From NCBI RefSeq assembly GCF_036499745.1, contig NZ_DASYDG010000056.1:3737-67736 (forward strand): a DNA stretch of 64,000 bases, written 5' to 3'. Below are positions 25,450 to 34,981 of this stretch, one piece after another. The position numbers and the translations under genes are program-made. Source of the DNA: Pinirhizobacter sp036499745. GTDB lineage: Bacteria > Pseudomonadota > Gammaproteobacteria > Xanthomonadales > Rhodanobacteraceae. How positions within the stretch are numbered: the stretch's first letter is position 1; every line of letters starts with the position of its first letter. The notes below the pieces were generated by a model. It worked only from the letters and a program-made list of their open reading frames with translations, was not told the DNA's origin and did no database searches.

Positions 25450-25950
25450 ATGAAGTGGTACCTGATATGCGCTGCCATCGGCCTTCCCCTTTCCTCTGCC
25501 ATGGCGACCGACGGCCAGGAGTTGACCTCACTCCGCGGGACCTGGGTGATGGATTCAGCCTATGAAATGCATGCCGACGGGACCCGAACCACCAACTACG
25601 GTGAGCACCCGAAGGGCCTGCTGATGGTCGACGCCGCCGGTCGTTACGACATGCAGATCTTCAAGCCGGATCGACAGGTCTTTGCCAGCGGCGTCAAGAC
25701 GCGTGGCACGCCGGATGAATACCGGGTGGCCGTCGTCGGGTCGAGCACCCACTTCGGAACCGTCACGATAGACAAGGCGAAGCACAAGCTGGTTTTCACC
25801 GTCGAGGCCGCGTCCTTCCCCAATTGGGAGGGCAAGACCCAGGAGCGCGACTACACCTTCAAGGATGGGCTGCTCACCTACGCCGTTCCGGCAAGCGCCT
25901 CGGGTAATGGAACGATTGCTTATTCCGTCTGGCGCCGGGCCGTCGACTAA
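25450..25950 (+). CDS. Secreted lipocalin-like domain protein
   Basis: 166 residues from MKWYLICAAIGLPLSSAMA, a signal peptide, with a GGGAGA ribosome site 7-8 bases upstream. The ATG at 25381 would place a charged 23-residue tail ahead of that signal and is rejected. The mature domain reads LTSLRGTWVMDSAYEMHADG, then GLLMVDAAGRYDMQIFKPDR and TIAYSVWRR, the pattern of the lipocalin-like (PF13924-type) family. It probably binds a small ligand in the periplasm. It is likely regulated by the divergent LysR. Confidence 0.8.
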   Translation: MKWYLICAAIGLPLSSAMATDGQELTSLRGTWVMDSAYEMHADGTRTTNYGEHPKGLLMVDAAGRYDMQIFKPDRQVFASGVKTRGTPDEYRVAVVGSSTHFGTVTIDKAKHKLVFTVEAASFPNWEGKTQERDYTFKDGLLTYAVPASASGNGTIAYSVWRRAVD

Positions 25951-26029
25951 CCCATACGCAGCTGGTATCTGACGCAGGGCGGGCCATCGACGTCCGCCCG
26001 GGATCAGGGTAGCGTGATACTAATAGGCA

Positions 26030-26042
26030 TATCTAAGAGATA
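26030..26042. promoter_or_regulatory. T-N11-A dyad before the AhpD-like gene
   Basis: TATCT-AAG-AGATA is a perfect inverted repeat with T and A exactly 11 bases apart, the classic LysR half-site geometry. It lies 68 bases before the AhpD-like ORF in an AT-rich stretch (26015-26060) that probably holds the promoter. A LysR gene lies within 1 kb. Confidence 0.4.
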
Positions 26043-26109
26043 ATTTAGCATTAAAAAGATCACATCGCCTTCGTAAAGTAGACGCTCATCTCAACGAAGG
26101 AGTGATCTT

Positions 26110-26646
26110 ATGTCTCGCATCCCTACCCCGCCTGTCGACTCCGCTACCGGCCCCACTGCCGAAATCTACGACCAGATTCGAAAGGCCGCTGGAAGTGTTC
26201 CCAATACATACGCATCGATTGGTGCACTTGACCCTTCCGCGCTGAAAGCCATTCTGCAAGCCGATGGCGTCCTTGCTGCTGGCGCGCTGAGTAAACAGGA
26301 CCAGGAGACCATCAAACTCGCCGTCAGCGAAGTCGCAGGTTGCGACTACTGTGTGGCCGCCCACAGTCTGCTCGGGAAAATGACGGGTTTGAAGCCCGAC
26401 GCGCTCAGGCAAATCCGCGCAGGCGAACCCACCGGCGATGAGAAACGGGATGTGCTGGTTCGCTTCGTACGCAACCTGGTCAATACCAGCGGCACGATAA
26501 GCGACAGTGCGTTCAACGAGATCAAGGCAGCTGGCTATACCGACACGCAGCTGGTGGACATCAGCCTGGCCATCGCCCTGACGGTGTTTACCAACGTCTT
26601 CAACCGTATCAACGACACCGCCATCGACTTCCCGCCGGTGAAGTAA
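26110..26646 (+). CDS. Carboxymuconolactone decarboxylase-family (AhpD-like) protein
   Basis: 178 residues, preceded by GAAGGAGTGATCTT, a strong ribosome site. The CMD/AhpD active-site motif is CDYCVAAH (C78, C81, H85), a CxxC redox pair plus histidine as in AhpD-like peroxidase-reductant proteins. KLAVSEVAGCDYC and ALTVFTNVFNRI are family-typical. The likely role is thiol-dependent peroxide or organic hydroperoxide handling, but family members vary. It has its own promoter region with a LysR-type dyad and stands alone. Confidence 0.88.
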   Translation: MSRIPTPPVDSATGPTAEIYDQIRKAAGSVPNTYASIGALDPSALKAILQADGVLAAGALSKQDQETIKLAVSEVAGCDYCVAAHSLLGKMTGLKPDALRQIRAGEPTGDEKRDVLVRFVRNLVNTSGTISDSAFNEIKAAGYTDTQLVDISLAIALTVFTNVFNRINDTAIDFPPVK

Positions 26647-26658
26647 AGCCGGGCTCAT

Positions 26659-26682
26659 CGGCGCCACCATGGCGGCGCCTTT
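26659..26682 (+). terminator. Weak hairpin after the AhpD-like gene
   Basis: GGCGCC repeats separated by 8 bases and followed by TTT lie 12 bases after the stop. The stem is short, so terminator function is uncertain. It also lies between convergent genes, with AraC ending at 26717. Confidence 0.35.
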
Positions 26683-26716
26683 GCAAGTGAGCACTTCGTT
26701 GGACATGCGAACTTGC

Positions 26717-27673
26717 TTACTTGTCGAGGTCCGTCATGCGACGCCAGCGCGCTGGCGTTACCCCGACATGTAGCTTGAAAGCACGTTGGAACGCCGCCTC
26801 CGATTGATAGCCGACCATGTCGGCCACGGCGCCCGTGGAGGCAGAGGTTTTACGAAGTTCGTTGGAGGCCATGGTCATGCGGATATCGGTCAACAAATCG
26901 CTGGCCGAACGTCCCAGTTTTTCCTGGAACAAGCGCATGAATGTTGCCCGCGACATGTTGCAGAGACTCGCCAGCGAAGGAAGCGTCCATGGCCCACCCG
27001 GGTTGTGGAACATCGCTTCCAGCGCGGGCGCCAGCCGCGGATAGCCGGCAAGTGCGAGCATGCCGGCCGGCGCCTCGTCCGATTCACTGGCAAAGCGCAA
27101 AGTCAGTGCAAACAGGGCTGTCGACAATGCGTTGAGCATGGCGCGACCGCCAAGACTGTCGACACCGGATTCCTTGCGCATCAGTGCCAGCAAGCCGGCC
27201 ACGTCCGCGCCTGTTCCGGACTCAGCCCCAGCATCACTTTTATCGGACGACCGCACGATCAACCGCGTCGGCAAATAACTGCGCAATAAACGCGCATGAG
27301 CGGCCGTAAACACGAATCGACCGCACAACATATCCAGCCGGTCACCTGTGCCGGTGTTTTCGCTGAAGACCAGATTCGCTGCCGCGCGCGCGCGGGCAGG
27401 TTTGGGGCGCGCGCCACTGCCATCGTGCAACGAATGGGCTCCACCGTCGGCGAGCAGAAGAATGTCGCCCGGGGCAAGGCGCTGCGCTGCCCCGCCGGCA
27501 GGGTCCTCCACCATGGCCGATCCGCTTAGCACGATGTGATATGGAATCTCCCCATCGGGGGAGGCCTTTTCGTCGATACGCCAGGGCGCGCCGTAATAAC
27601 AGCGCAGGTCCAGTTGTCCGCGAACGGGCGTCATTTCCAGCAGGCGACTTAGCCAGTCCAGCGGCGGGGACAT
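26717..27673 (-). CDS. AraC-family regulator with cupin sensor domain
   Basis: 318 residues. The N-terminal half resembles the cupin_6 sensor of AraC proteins (YYGAPWRIDEKASPDGEIPYHIVLSGS, RLAPGDILLLADGGAHSLHDG). The C-terminal half has two helix-turn-helix motifs: PWTLPSLASLCNMSRATFMRLFQEKLG and STGAVADMVGYQSEAAFQRAFKLHVGVTPARWR. A GGAG ribosome site lies ~8 bases upstream. It is downstream of the FAD monooxygenase in the same direction. A strong palindrome lies just before its start, suggesting autoregulation. Confidence 0.92.
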   Translation of the reverse strand: MSPPLDWLSRLLEMTPVRGQLDLRCYYGAPWRIDEKASPDGEIPYHIVLSGSAMVEDPAGGAAQRLAPGDILLLADGGAHSLHDGSGARPKPARARAAANLVFSENTGTGDRLDMLCGRFVFTAAHARLLRSYLPTRLIVRSSDKSDAGAESGTGADVAGLLALMRKESGVDSLGGRAMLNALSTALFALTLRFASESDEAPAGMLALAGYPRLAPALEAMFHNPGGPWTLPSLASLCNMSRATFMRLFQEKLGRSASDLLTDIRMTMASNELRKTSASTGAVADMVGYQSEAAFQRAFKLHVGVTPARWRRMTDLDK

Positions 27674-27701
27674 CTGAGCACTCCGTTGAGCTTAATTAAC
27701 A

Positions 27702-27719
27702 TGAAAATGATCATTTTCA
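27702..27719. promoter_or_regulatory. 18-base perfect palindrome upstream of AraC gene
   Basis: TGAAAATGATCATTTTCA is fully symmetric. It extends with one mismatch region to TTAAC ... ATTAA, about 31 bases (27696-27726), and is much more AT-rich than its surroundings. It lies 29 bases upstream of the AraC start and 3 bases from the monooxygenase stop. It looks like an operator. It is also reminiscent of a Fur-like AT-rich box, though the match is partial. Confidence 0.55.
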
Positions 27720-27722
27720 ACA

Positions 27723-29204
27723 TTAACAGGCTCGCGCGCGCGACGTAAAGTGCTTATCGAACCACGCGGTTAGCGCATCGGCGAGCCCCGAATCCGTACC
27801 GTTCCCTACCCACGCAACATATCCGTCGGGTCTGATCAATACGGCGACTGGCGGTGCGATTTTCCCAAGGACGGGAAGGTCCCATACACCGTCGTAACTG
27901 GCGTCGGTCAACCGGATACGATCGGCCCAGGGAGAAATATCGAAACCGCCGGGTTCGCCGAGGTTGAGGAGTACGTGCCTGGCATCGTGCAAAAGAGTGA
28001 ACACACGCGTGGGGCCGTCGGCCGTGTGTAAGTCGAGGTCGGGCATGCGCCAGCCAAGCAGCGGGTGCCCCTCGCCAAGATCGTAGTGGATATCCAGACC
28101 GGAGATCATCGCGGCGAAGCGCGTGCGTGGCTCGTCCGTTCCGAGCAGTTCGATCATGGTCTCGCGCAGGGCCCGGTGCCTGTCGTCAGGGATACTCAGC
28201 ACTACTTGCGCTACGGCGTTCCGCAATACGCGGGCACCCACCGGATGCCGTTCGGCGTGATAGGTATCCAGGAGGCTCTCCGGTGATGTCTTTTTGACCA
28301 CCTGGGCCAGCTTCCATCCCAGGTTCATCGCGTCCTGCACGCCGGTGTTGAGGCCCTGGCCACCCTGCGGGGGATGCACGTGCGCGGCGTCGCCGGCCAG
28401 CAGTACACGGCCACTGCGGTAGGACACTGCTTGACGCGTCATGTCGGTGAATCTGGAAAGCCAGCTGGCACTGCGAAGGCCATAATCAGTCCCGTATACC
28501 GCCACGAGGGCTTCGCGAAGCTCGTCCATGCAGGGATCGTTTCCGCGTCCAAGCTGCTTTTCTGTCAGTACAACCCGAATCGGTCCCCCATCCTTCATTC
28601 GGTTCATGCCATGGGTGCCAAGGCTGTCACGACGCATGCCGAACTCGGGTTCCTCGTCCATCTCGACCTCGGCGATCAACCAGCTGGTCGATGGGTCCGA
28701 ACCAATGAAGTCGATACCCGCCGTCTTGCGGATCAGGCTGCGTCCACCGTCGCAGCCAACCAGATATTCCGCTCGAAGAGAACGACCGCCAGATAGCTCG
28801 ACTTCAACGCCTGTATCGTCCTGGGCAAAGCCCTCCACCTCGCACCCACGATGAACCCGAATGCCAAGTTCATCGACCCAGCCAGCCAGGATGCGCTCGA
28901 AATGGCGTTGCCATAGTGCGAGCACATAATTATGTCGGGTGGGAAAGCCGTTGAAGTCCAGCGGGACCAGTGTGTGCCCCAGAGTCTTATGCACCTGCCC
29001 CGCCGAGATGAACCGTTCAGCGATGCCACGCTGGTCAAGCATCTCGATGGTGCGCGAATGAAGGCCCCCGGCTCGCGATCCGTGCAGATCCTGGCTGGCA
29101 CGTCGTTCAATAATGACAACGTCGATACCCGCCAACGTCAACTCTGCCGCCAGGATCATCCCTGTCGGGCCGCCTCCGGCAATGACTACTGCATGCTCAG
29201 CCAT
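27723..29204 (-). CDS. FAD-dependent aromatic monooxygenase (PheA/TfdB-like)
   Basis: 493 residues from MAEHAVVIAGGGPTGMILAAEL, the GxGxxG FAD fold (the ribosome site GGGAGAGG is visible upstream). LVGCDGGRSLIRKTAGIDFIG carries the DG motif. GRVLLAGDAAHVHPPQGGQGLNTGVQDAMNLGWKLA is the second FAD site. A C-terminal thioredoxin-like extension (ILIRPDGYVAWVGNG) is typical of the phenol-hydroxylase/RdmE-like group. It hydroxylates an aromatic or polyketide substrate using NAD(P)H; the substrate is unknown. Homologues include antibiotic-inactivating hydroxylases. It is upstream of the AraC gene. Confidence 0.9.
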   Translation of the reverse strand: MAEHAVVIAGGGPTGMILAAELTLAGIDVVIIERRASQDLHGSRAGGLHSRTIEMLDQRGIAERFISAGQVHKTLGHTLVPLDFNGFPTRHNYVLALWQRHFERILAGWVDELGIRVHRGCEVEGFAQDDTGVEVELSGGRSLRAEYLVGCDGGRSLIRKTAGIDFIGSDPSTSWLIAEVEMDEEPEFGMRRDSLGTHGMNRMKDGGPIRVVLTEKQLGRGNDPCMDELREALVAVYGTDYGLRSASWLSRFTDMTRQAVSYRSGRVLLAGDAAHVHPPQGGQGLNTGVQDAMNLGWKLAQVVKKTSPESLLDTYHAERHPVGARVLRNAVAQVVLSIPDDRHRALRETMIELLGTDEPRTRFAAMISGLDIHYDLGEGHPLLGWRMPDLDLHTADGPTRVFTLLHDARHVLLNLGEPGGFDISPWADRIRLTDASYDGVWDLPVLGKIAPPVAVLIRPDGYVAWVGNGTDSGLADALTAWFDKHFTSRARAC

Positions 29205-29676
29205 ATTGCCTCTCCCACGCCGCACACCTGGTGCTTAGGCCGGAGATTGGGCACTACGACGGGGGCCTTGCCGCAAGCCCCCGGTTTGATAAGATATTGA
29301 AACGGGGAGAGGTGGATTCTTCATCCTCGTTTTTCGTCCATTCTGGCGAACATTGGCTTGCAACGCGGCGCAACGCAGCGTTCTTACGCGATATCTGGGC
29401 TTCCATCTTACGTTTCGAAAAACCAACCGATTCTTCCGCCAGGAGATCGGATCGTTTCCGACAACCGACCATGGAATCTTTGATTCTTAGAGTGGACGAA
29501 ATCTGATGGCATTGATGATCGACTACGACTTATCGTCGTTGCCATGCACACCCGAAGCCCAAAAAACGAAACCCCGGGAGAGGCTTTGCCTGTCCCGGGG
29601 CTCTAGTCTAGTGCTGGGGCGCGTGATCAGAACGATCAGAGGGTCCGTCAGCTGCTAGGGATTGGATGGTTACGCC
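29205..29676. other. Intergenic stretch, no recognised gene
   Basis: About 470 bases. An open plus-strand frame of 91 codons (29231-29506) has no family features, and I do not accept it as a gene. A TTGATAAGATATTGAAAC patch near 29287-29303 may carry the monooxygenase promoter. A strong hairpin with a minus-strand T-run lies at 29572-29600. Base composition is AT-richer than the flanking regions, fitting a recently acquired segment. Confidence 0.5.
29572..29600 (-). terminator. Orphan Rho-independent terminator, minus-strand polarity
   Basis: CCCCGGGA and TCCCGGGG form a perfect 8-base stem with a 13-base loop. On the minus strand the hairpin is followed by TTTCGTTTTTT, a good terminator tail. 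No minus-strand gene is recognised to its right, where the Abi-like gene runs rightward, so its parent transcript is unknown. Confidence 0.65.
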
Positions 29677-30384
29677 ATGATGGCCGAATGTCAAGCAACG
29701 TTTCACTACACCGAAGATGTCGTCACGCATCTCGTTCACGGCCTGTCGAAAAGACGCTGTGAACCGTATATGCGCCGCGCTGGTTTTCGCCCGGATATTG
29801 CCTTTCAGTTGTACCTCTACAACGCGCGGCTCGCAAAATCATTTCTCTTTCCTTTGCATGTCGTGGAGGTGGTGCTTCGCAACGCGGTCGACGACATCCT
29901 GTCATCCAGGTTCACAACGCGATGGCCCGTCAGCGCTGAGTTTCGTTCGTTGTTGACACCCCCAAGTTTGGCGTCGCTCCAGAAGGCCATTGATCGAACC
30001 ACAAAACGTCGTACCGCCTCCAAGGATGACGTCGTGGCCCATCTAACTTTTGACTTTTGGTCGAATCTCTTCAGACCAGAGTACGACCGCCCGCTATGGC
30101 AAGCCGGCATGCAAGCCCTTCTGCCCAATGCGGCACTCCCTCGACGTGCAGATTTCCAGCGGACCGTCAGTCGAATCAACAGGCTAAGGAATAGGATCGC
30201 GCACCACGAGTCCATCCTTGACGAGAATGCAACGCAAAAATTTAAAGAAATAGTTGACGTAGTTCGATACCGGTCTGTAACGACTGCCGACTGGTTACGA
30301 AGTCACGCTACGGTGCATCAGGTCATTCGCAACCGACCTTCATTGACGCGTGGTTTAACCGACGATGCTATCGATCGAAGCTGA
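29677..30384 (+). CDS. Abi/HEPN-like putative anti-phage protein
   Basis: 235 residues from the ATG of MMAECQATFHYTEDVV; an in-frame TTG at 29662 would add 5 residues. Family landmarks are FQLYLYNARLAKSFLFPLHVVEVVLRNAV, LTFDFWSNLFRPEYDRPLW and RINRLRNRIAHHES. The last contains RNRIAH (R171 to H176), the RxxxxH motif of HEPN RNase domains. Abi-family proteins trigger abortive infection or act as toxins. Codon use is AT-richer than in neighbours, the gene stands alone between intergenic gaps, and no partner antitoxin is seen. The defence role is inferred from the family. Confidence 0.75.
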   Translation: MMAECQATFHYTEDVVTHLVHGLSKRRCEPYMRRAGFRPDIAFQLYLYNARLAKSFLFPLHVVEVVLRNAVDDILSSRFTTRWPVSAEFRSLLTPPSLASLQKAIDRTTKRRTASKDDVVAHLTFDFWSNLFRPEYDRPLWQAGMQALLPNAALPRRADFQRTVSRINRLRNRIAHHESILDENATQKFKEIVDVVRYRSVTTADWLRSHATVHQVIRNRPSLTRGLTDDAIDRS

Positions 30385-30600
30385 CGGATGTGGGTTGCTT
30401 AGTTCCTATAAAAGATCCTCCGCAAGAACCTGCCCCGCCACCCCGTGACCTCTGGCATACGCCCCCCGTAAACCGGCCACCTACCATCGGGCGATACCGC
30501 TCCCCGAAGGGATGCCCGCGACGTCTTCGCCGCGCGGGGGAGCCCATTGATCGCCGGTGCCGTTTGGGGCCGCCCGGCGAGCCTTCGCAGGAGCCATACC

Positions 30601-32517
30601 TTGATCGTTTCCACGTTGCGCCATCGTCTTTTGTCCGCGGCCGTCGTAGCCGCGCTTGCTGTTCCCGCTGGCGCTGCCCTGGCCGACGAGTTGCCCGCGG
30701 CGGCCGACACGCCTTACAACGGCAACCTCACGCTCAACGTGGACCTATCCCAGGCCCCGCAGCGGATCTTCCACGTCAAGGAAACGATTCCCGTAACCGC
30801 GGGCGCAAATATCCTGTACTACCCGAAGTGGATCCCGGGCGAGCATTCACCGTCTGGCCCGATCGAAAACGTGGCCGGTGTCACCATCACCGCCGGTGGC
30901 AAGCAGCTTGCCTGGCGCCGCGACCTGAAGGAAATGTTCGCACTGCATGTGGATGTGCCGCAGGGCGTGTCGTCTGTCGACGTATCGTTCGAATTCCTCT
31001 CCCCAGGCGGCGGTGGTTCGTTTGGCGCCTCGGCCTCGTCCACCCCGTCGCTGGTGGACCTTGAGCTGAACCAGGTGGCCTTCTATCCGGCTGGGCACTT
31101 CACACGCCAGATCACCATCGAGCCGACGGTTACCCTCCCCGCCGGCTGGAAATTCGGCACGGCGATGGAAATAGCCAGCCAGTCGGGCGATACCACGAAG
31201 TTCAAGCCGATCACCTTCAACAATCTGGTGGACTCGCCGATCATTGCCGGCAAGTATTTCAACCGGGTGGACCTGGCCCCCGGCGCCAAGACCCCGGTGC
31301 ACCTGAACGTGGTGGGCGATTCAGCCGAAGACGTAAAACTCACCGACAAGCAGCTGGCCGACCAGCGCGCGGTGGTGGTGCAGACGAACAAGCTGTTCGG
31401 CGCTCACCATTACGGGCATTACGACTTCCTTCTGACATTGAGTGACCACACCGGCCACTTCGGCCTGGAACATCATCAGTCCAGCGACGACCGCCTGCCA
31501 GCGGAATTCTTCACCGATGCGCAAATGAACAAGTTGGCCGGCAGCCTGATGCCGCACGAGTACGTGCACTCGTGGAACGGTAAGTTCCGCCGCCCGGCGG
31601 ACCTGTGGACACCGACCTTCATGGAGCCGATGCAGGACGACCTGCTATGGGTGTACGAAGGCCTGACCGACTACTGGTGCGGCGTGCTGACGGCGCGTTC
31701 GGGCATCTGGACCCCAGCCCAGTACCGCGATTCCATTGCCGGGATCGTCGGCGCCATGAGCCATCGTACCGGCCGCGCCTGGCGTTCGTTGCAGGACACC
31801 GCCGATGCCGCCCCCCTCACCTACTACGGCCGTGGCGGCTGGGCCAACTACCGCCGTGGCACCGACTTCTATCCCGAAGGCCAGCTGCTGTGGCTGGATG
31901 TGGATACCAAGATCCGCGACCTTTCCAGGGGCAAGCACTCCCTCGACGACTTTGCCAAGGCCTTCTACGGCATGGAAAATGGCAGCTACGTCACCAAGAC
32001 CTACACCTTCGACGATATCGTCTCCACGCTCAACGGCGTGCAAGCCTATGACTGGGCCAAGTTCCTGCGCGACCGCCTGGACTACGTCGGCAACACGCTG
32101 CCGGAGAAAGGCATCGAAGGCGGCGGCTGGAAGGTGGTGTACACCGACCAGCCCACCGAATTCGACAAGGGCGCGGAGAAGATCCGCCACGGCGTGAACC
32201 TGTCGTATTCGCTGGGCATCGCCATTTCCGGCAAGGGCGATATCAGCGACGTGCAGTGGGGCAGCGCTGCCTCGAAGGCGGGCCTGGTGCCTGGCCTGAC
32301 GCTGGTTGCCGTGAACGGCAAGGACTACTCAGCCGATGCCCTGAAGGATGCCATCAAGAACGCCAAGGGTGGTTCCGCGCCGATCGAACTGCTGGTGAAG
32401 AATGTCGATGAGTTCAGCACAGTGAAGGTGGACTACCACGAGGGCCTCAAATACGCCCATCTGGAGCGCTCCACCGGCAAGGACCTGATCAGCGATATCA
32501 CCGCACCGGTGAAGTAG
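30601..32517 (+). CDS. Secreted M61-family metallopeptidase with PDZ domain
   Basis: 638 residues. A TTG start is chosen because AGGAG sits 7 bases before it and a signal peptide begins there (LRHRLLSAAVVAALAVPAGAALA). The long beta N-domain (ADTPYNGNLTLNVDLSQAPQRIFHVKETI) is followed by the zinc site HEYVH (H319 to H323) after GLEHHQSSDDR, then the peptidase core EGLTDYWCG. A C-terminal PDZ domain is seen (GIAISGKGDISDVQWGSAASKAGLVPG). M61 enzymes are glycyl aminopeptidase-like metallopeptidases, here periplasmic or secreted. The gene stands alone and ends at a good terminator. Confidence 0.9.
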   Translation: MIVSTLRHRLLSAAVVAALAVPAGAALADELPAAADTPYNGNLTLNVDLSQAPQRIFHVKETIPVTAGANILYYPKWIPGEHSPSGPIENVAGVTITAGGKQLAWRRDLKEMFALHVDVPQGVSSVDVSFEFLSPGGGGSFGASASSTPSLVDLELNQVAFYPAGHFTRQITIEPTVTLPAGWKFGTAMEIASQSGDTTKFKPITFNNLVDSPIIAGKYFNRVDLAPGAKTPVHLNVVGDSAEDVKLTDKQLADQRAVVVQTNKLFGAHHYGHYDFLLTLSDHTGHFGLEHHQSSDDRLPAEFFTDAQMNKLAGSLMPHEYVHSWNGKFRRPADLWTPTFMEPMQDDLLWVYEGLTDYWCGVLTARSGIWTPAQYRDSIAGIVGAMSHRTGRAWRSLQDTADAAPLTYYGRGGWANYRRGTDFYPEGQLLWLDVDTKIRDLSRGKHSLDDFAKAFYGMENGSYVTKTYTFDDIVSTLNGVQAYDWAKFLRDRLDYVGNTLPEKGIEGGGWKVVYTDQPTEFDKGAEKIRHGVNLSYSLGIAISGKGDISDVQWGSAASKAGLVPGLTLVAVNGKDYSADALKDAIKNAKGGSAPIELLVKNVDEFSTVKVDYHEGLKYAHLERSTGKDLISDITAPVK

Positions 32518-32526
32518 CCCCGATGG

Positions 32527-32553
32527 GGCAGCCGGCCGCGAACGCCGGCTGCC
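32527..32553 (+). terminator. Terminator of the M61 peptidase gene
   Basis: Perfect 10-base arms GGCAGCCGGC and GCCGGCTGCC with a 7-base loop, followed by TCTGTCTTTC. It begins 9 bases after the stop and separates the peptidase from the exopolysaccharide locus. Confidence 0.75.
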
Positions 32554-32651
32554 TCTGTCTTTCGACCAACCAACCATTCGCCCTAGCAGCCGGAATTCCC
32601 CGCGCCTGCTATCTTCCGTCCGGAACTCGTTACTTACCGGGACGCTAGACC

Positions 32652-33929
<1,278 letters not shown>

Positions 33930-33951
33930 CACTGCCCGATAAGGCTGTCCC

Positions 33952-34962
33952 ATGAAAGTCCTGGTTACCGGCACTGCCGGCTTCATCGGTTCGCACGTCG
34001 CGATGCGCCTGCTCGAGCGCGGCGACGAGGTGATCGGCTTCGACAACCTGAACGACTACTACGACGTCACGCTGAAGAAGGCGCGCCTGGCGCGCTTCAT
34101 CGACCATGCGCGTTACACCCACATCCAGGCCGACCTCGCCGATCGCACGGCGGTGGAAGCCGCCTTCGCCGAACACAGGCCGCAGCGCGTGGTGAACCTG
34201 GCCGCGCAGGCCGGCGTGCGTTATGCCGCGCAGAATCCCCACGTGTACGTGGCCAGCAACGTCACCGGATTCCTGCACATCCTTGAAGGCTGCCGCCAGC
34301 ATGGCGTGGAACACCTGGTGTTTGCTTCCACCAGCTCGGTGTACGGCGCGGACCTCGCCATGCCGTTTTCCGAGCACCAGGGCACCGAGCACCCGCTCAC
34401 CCTTTACGCTGCCACCAAGAAGGCCAACGAGCAGATGGCGCACGCCTATGCGCATCTGTACCGCTTCCCGTGCACCGGCCTGCGCTTCTTTACCGTCTAT
34501 GGCCCCTGGGGCCGACCGGACATGGCGCTGTTCATGTTCACCAAGGCGATCCTGGCCGATGAACCCATCCCGGTGTTCAACCATGGCAAGCACAAGCGCA
34601 GCTTTACCTACGTCGATGACGTGGTCGAAGGGGTGATCCGCACGCTCGACACGGTGCCGGGGGTGAATCCTGAATGGGATGGCGTGAAGCCTGATCCCGC
34701 CTCCAGCGGCGTGGCGCCCTACCGCATCTACAACATCGGCAATGCTGAACCGGTGGAACTGCTGCGCTACATCGAAGTCCTCGAAACGTGTCTTGGCAAG
34801 AAAGCGACCATGCAGATGCTTCCCCTGCAGCCGGGCGACGTTCCCGACACCGAGGCCGACGTCCGGGACCTGATGCAGGCCGTTGGATATACGCCTAAGG
34901 TCCCCGTAGCCGAAGGCGTGGCTAACTTCGTACGCTGGTACCGGGATTACTACGGCGTTTGA
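33952..34962 (+). CDS. NAD-dependent epimerase, UDP-glucuronate 4-epimerase-like
   Basis: 336 residues. GTAGFIGSH is the GxxGxxG NAD motif, and YAATKKANEQMAHAYAHLY carries the YxxxK catalytic pair. FDNLNDYYDVTLKKARL is characteristic of the UDP-glucuronate 4-epimerase branch. The enzyme would invert C4 of UDP-GlcA or a related UDP-uronic acid. Together with the preceding dehydrogenase it supplies a uronic-acid sugar donor for the polymer. Separated from it by 22 bases. Confidence 0.88.
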   Translation: MKVLVTGTAGFIGSHVAMRLLERGDEVIGFDNLNDYYDVTLKKARLARFIDHARYTHIQADLADRTAVEAAFAEHRPQRVVNLAAQAGVRYAAQNPHVYVASNVTGFLHILEGCRQHGVEHLVFASTSSVYGADLAMPFSEHQGTEHPLTLYAATKKANEQMAHAYAHLYRFPCTGLRFFTVYGPWGRPDMALFMFTKAILADEPIPVFNHGKHKRSFTYVDDVVEGVIRTLDTVPGVNPEWDGVKPDPASSGVAPYRIYNIGNAEPVELLRYIEVLETCLGKKATMQMLPLQPGDVPDTEADVRDLMQAVGYTPKVPVAEGVANFVRWYRDYYGV

Positions 34963-34981
34963 TCGCCAAAGGCCAGCGTTC

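Noticed and set aside
29231..29506. Plus-strand 91-codon frame
   Set aside because: No family features, no convincing ribosome site, and no conservation visible.
29600..29680. Possible tRNA near the orphan terminator
   Set aside because: No T-loop GTTCRANNC motif, no cloverleaf, and no CCA-type acceptor stem on either strand.
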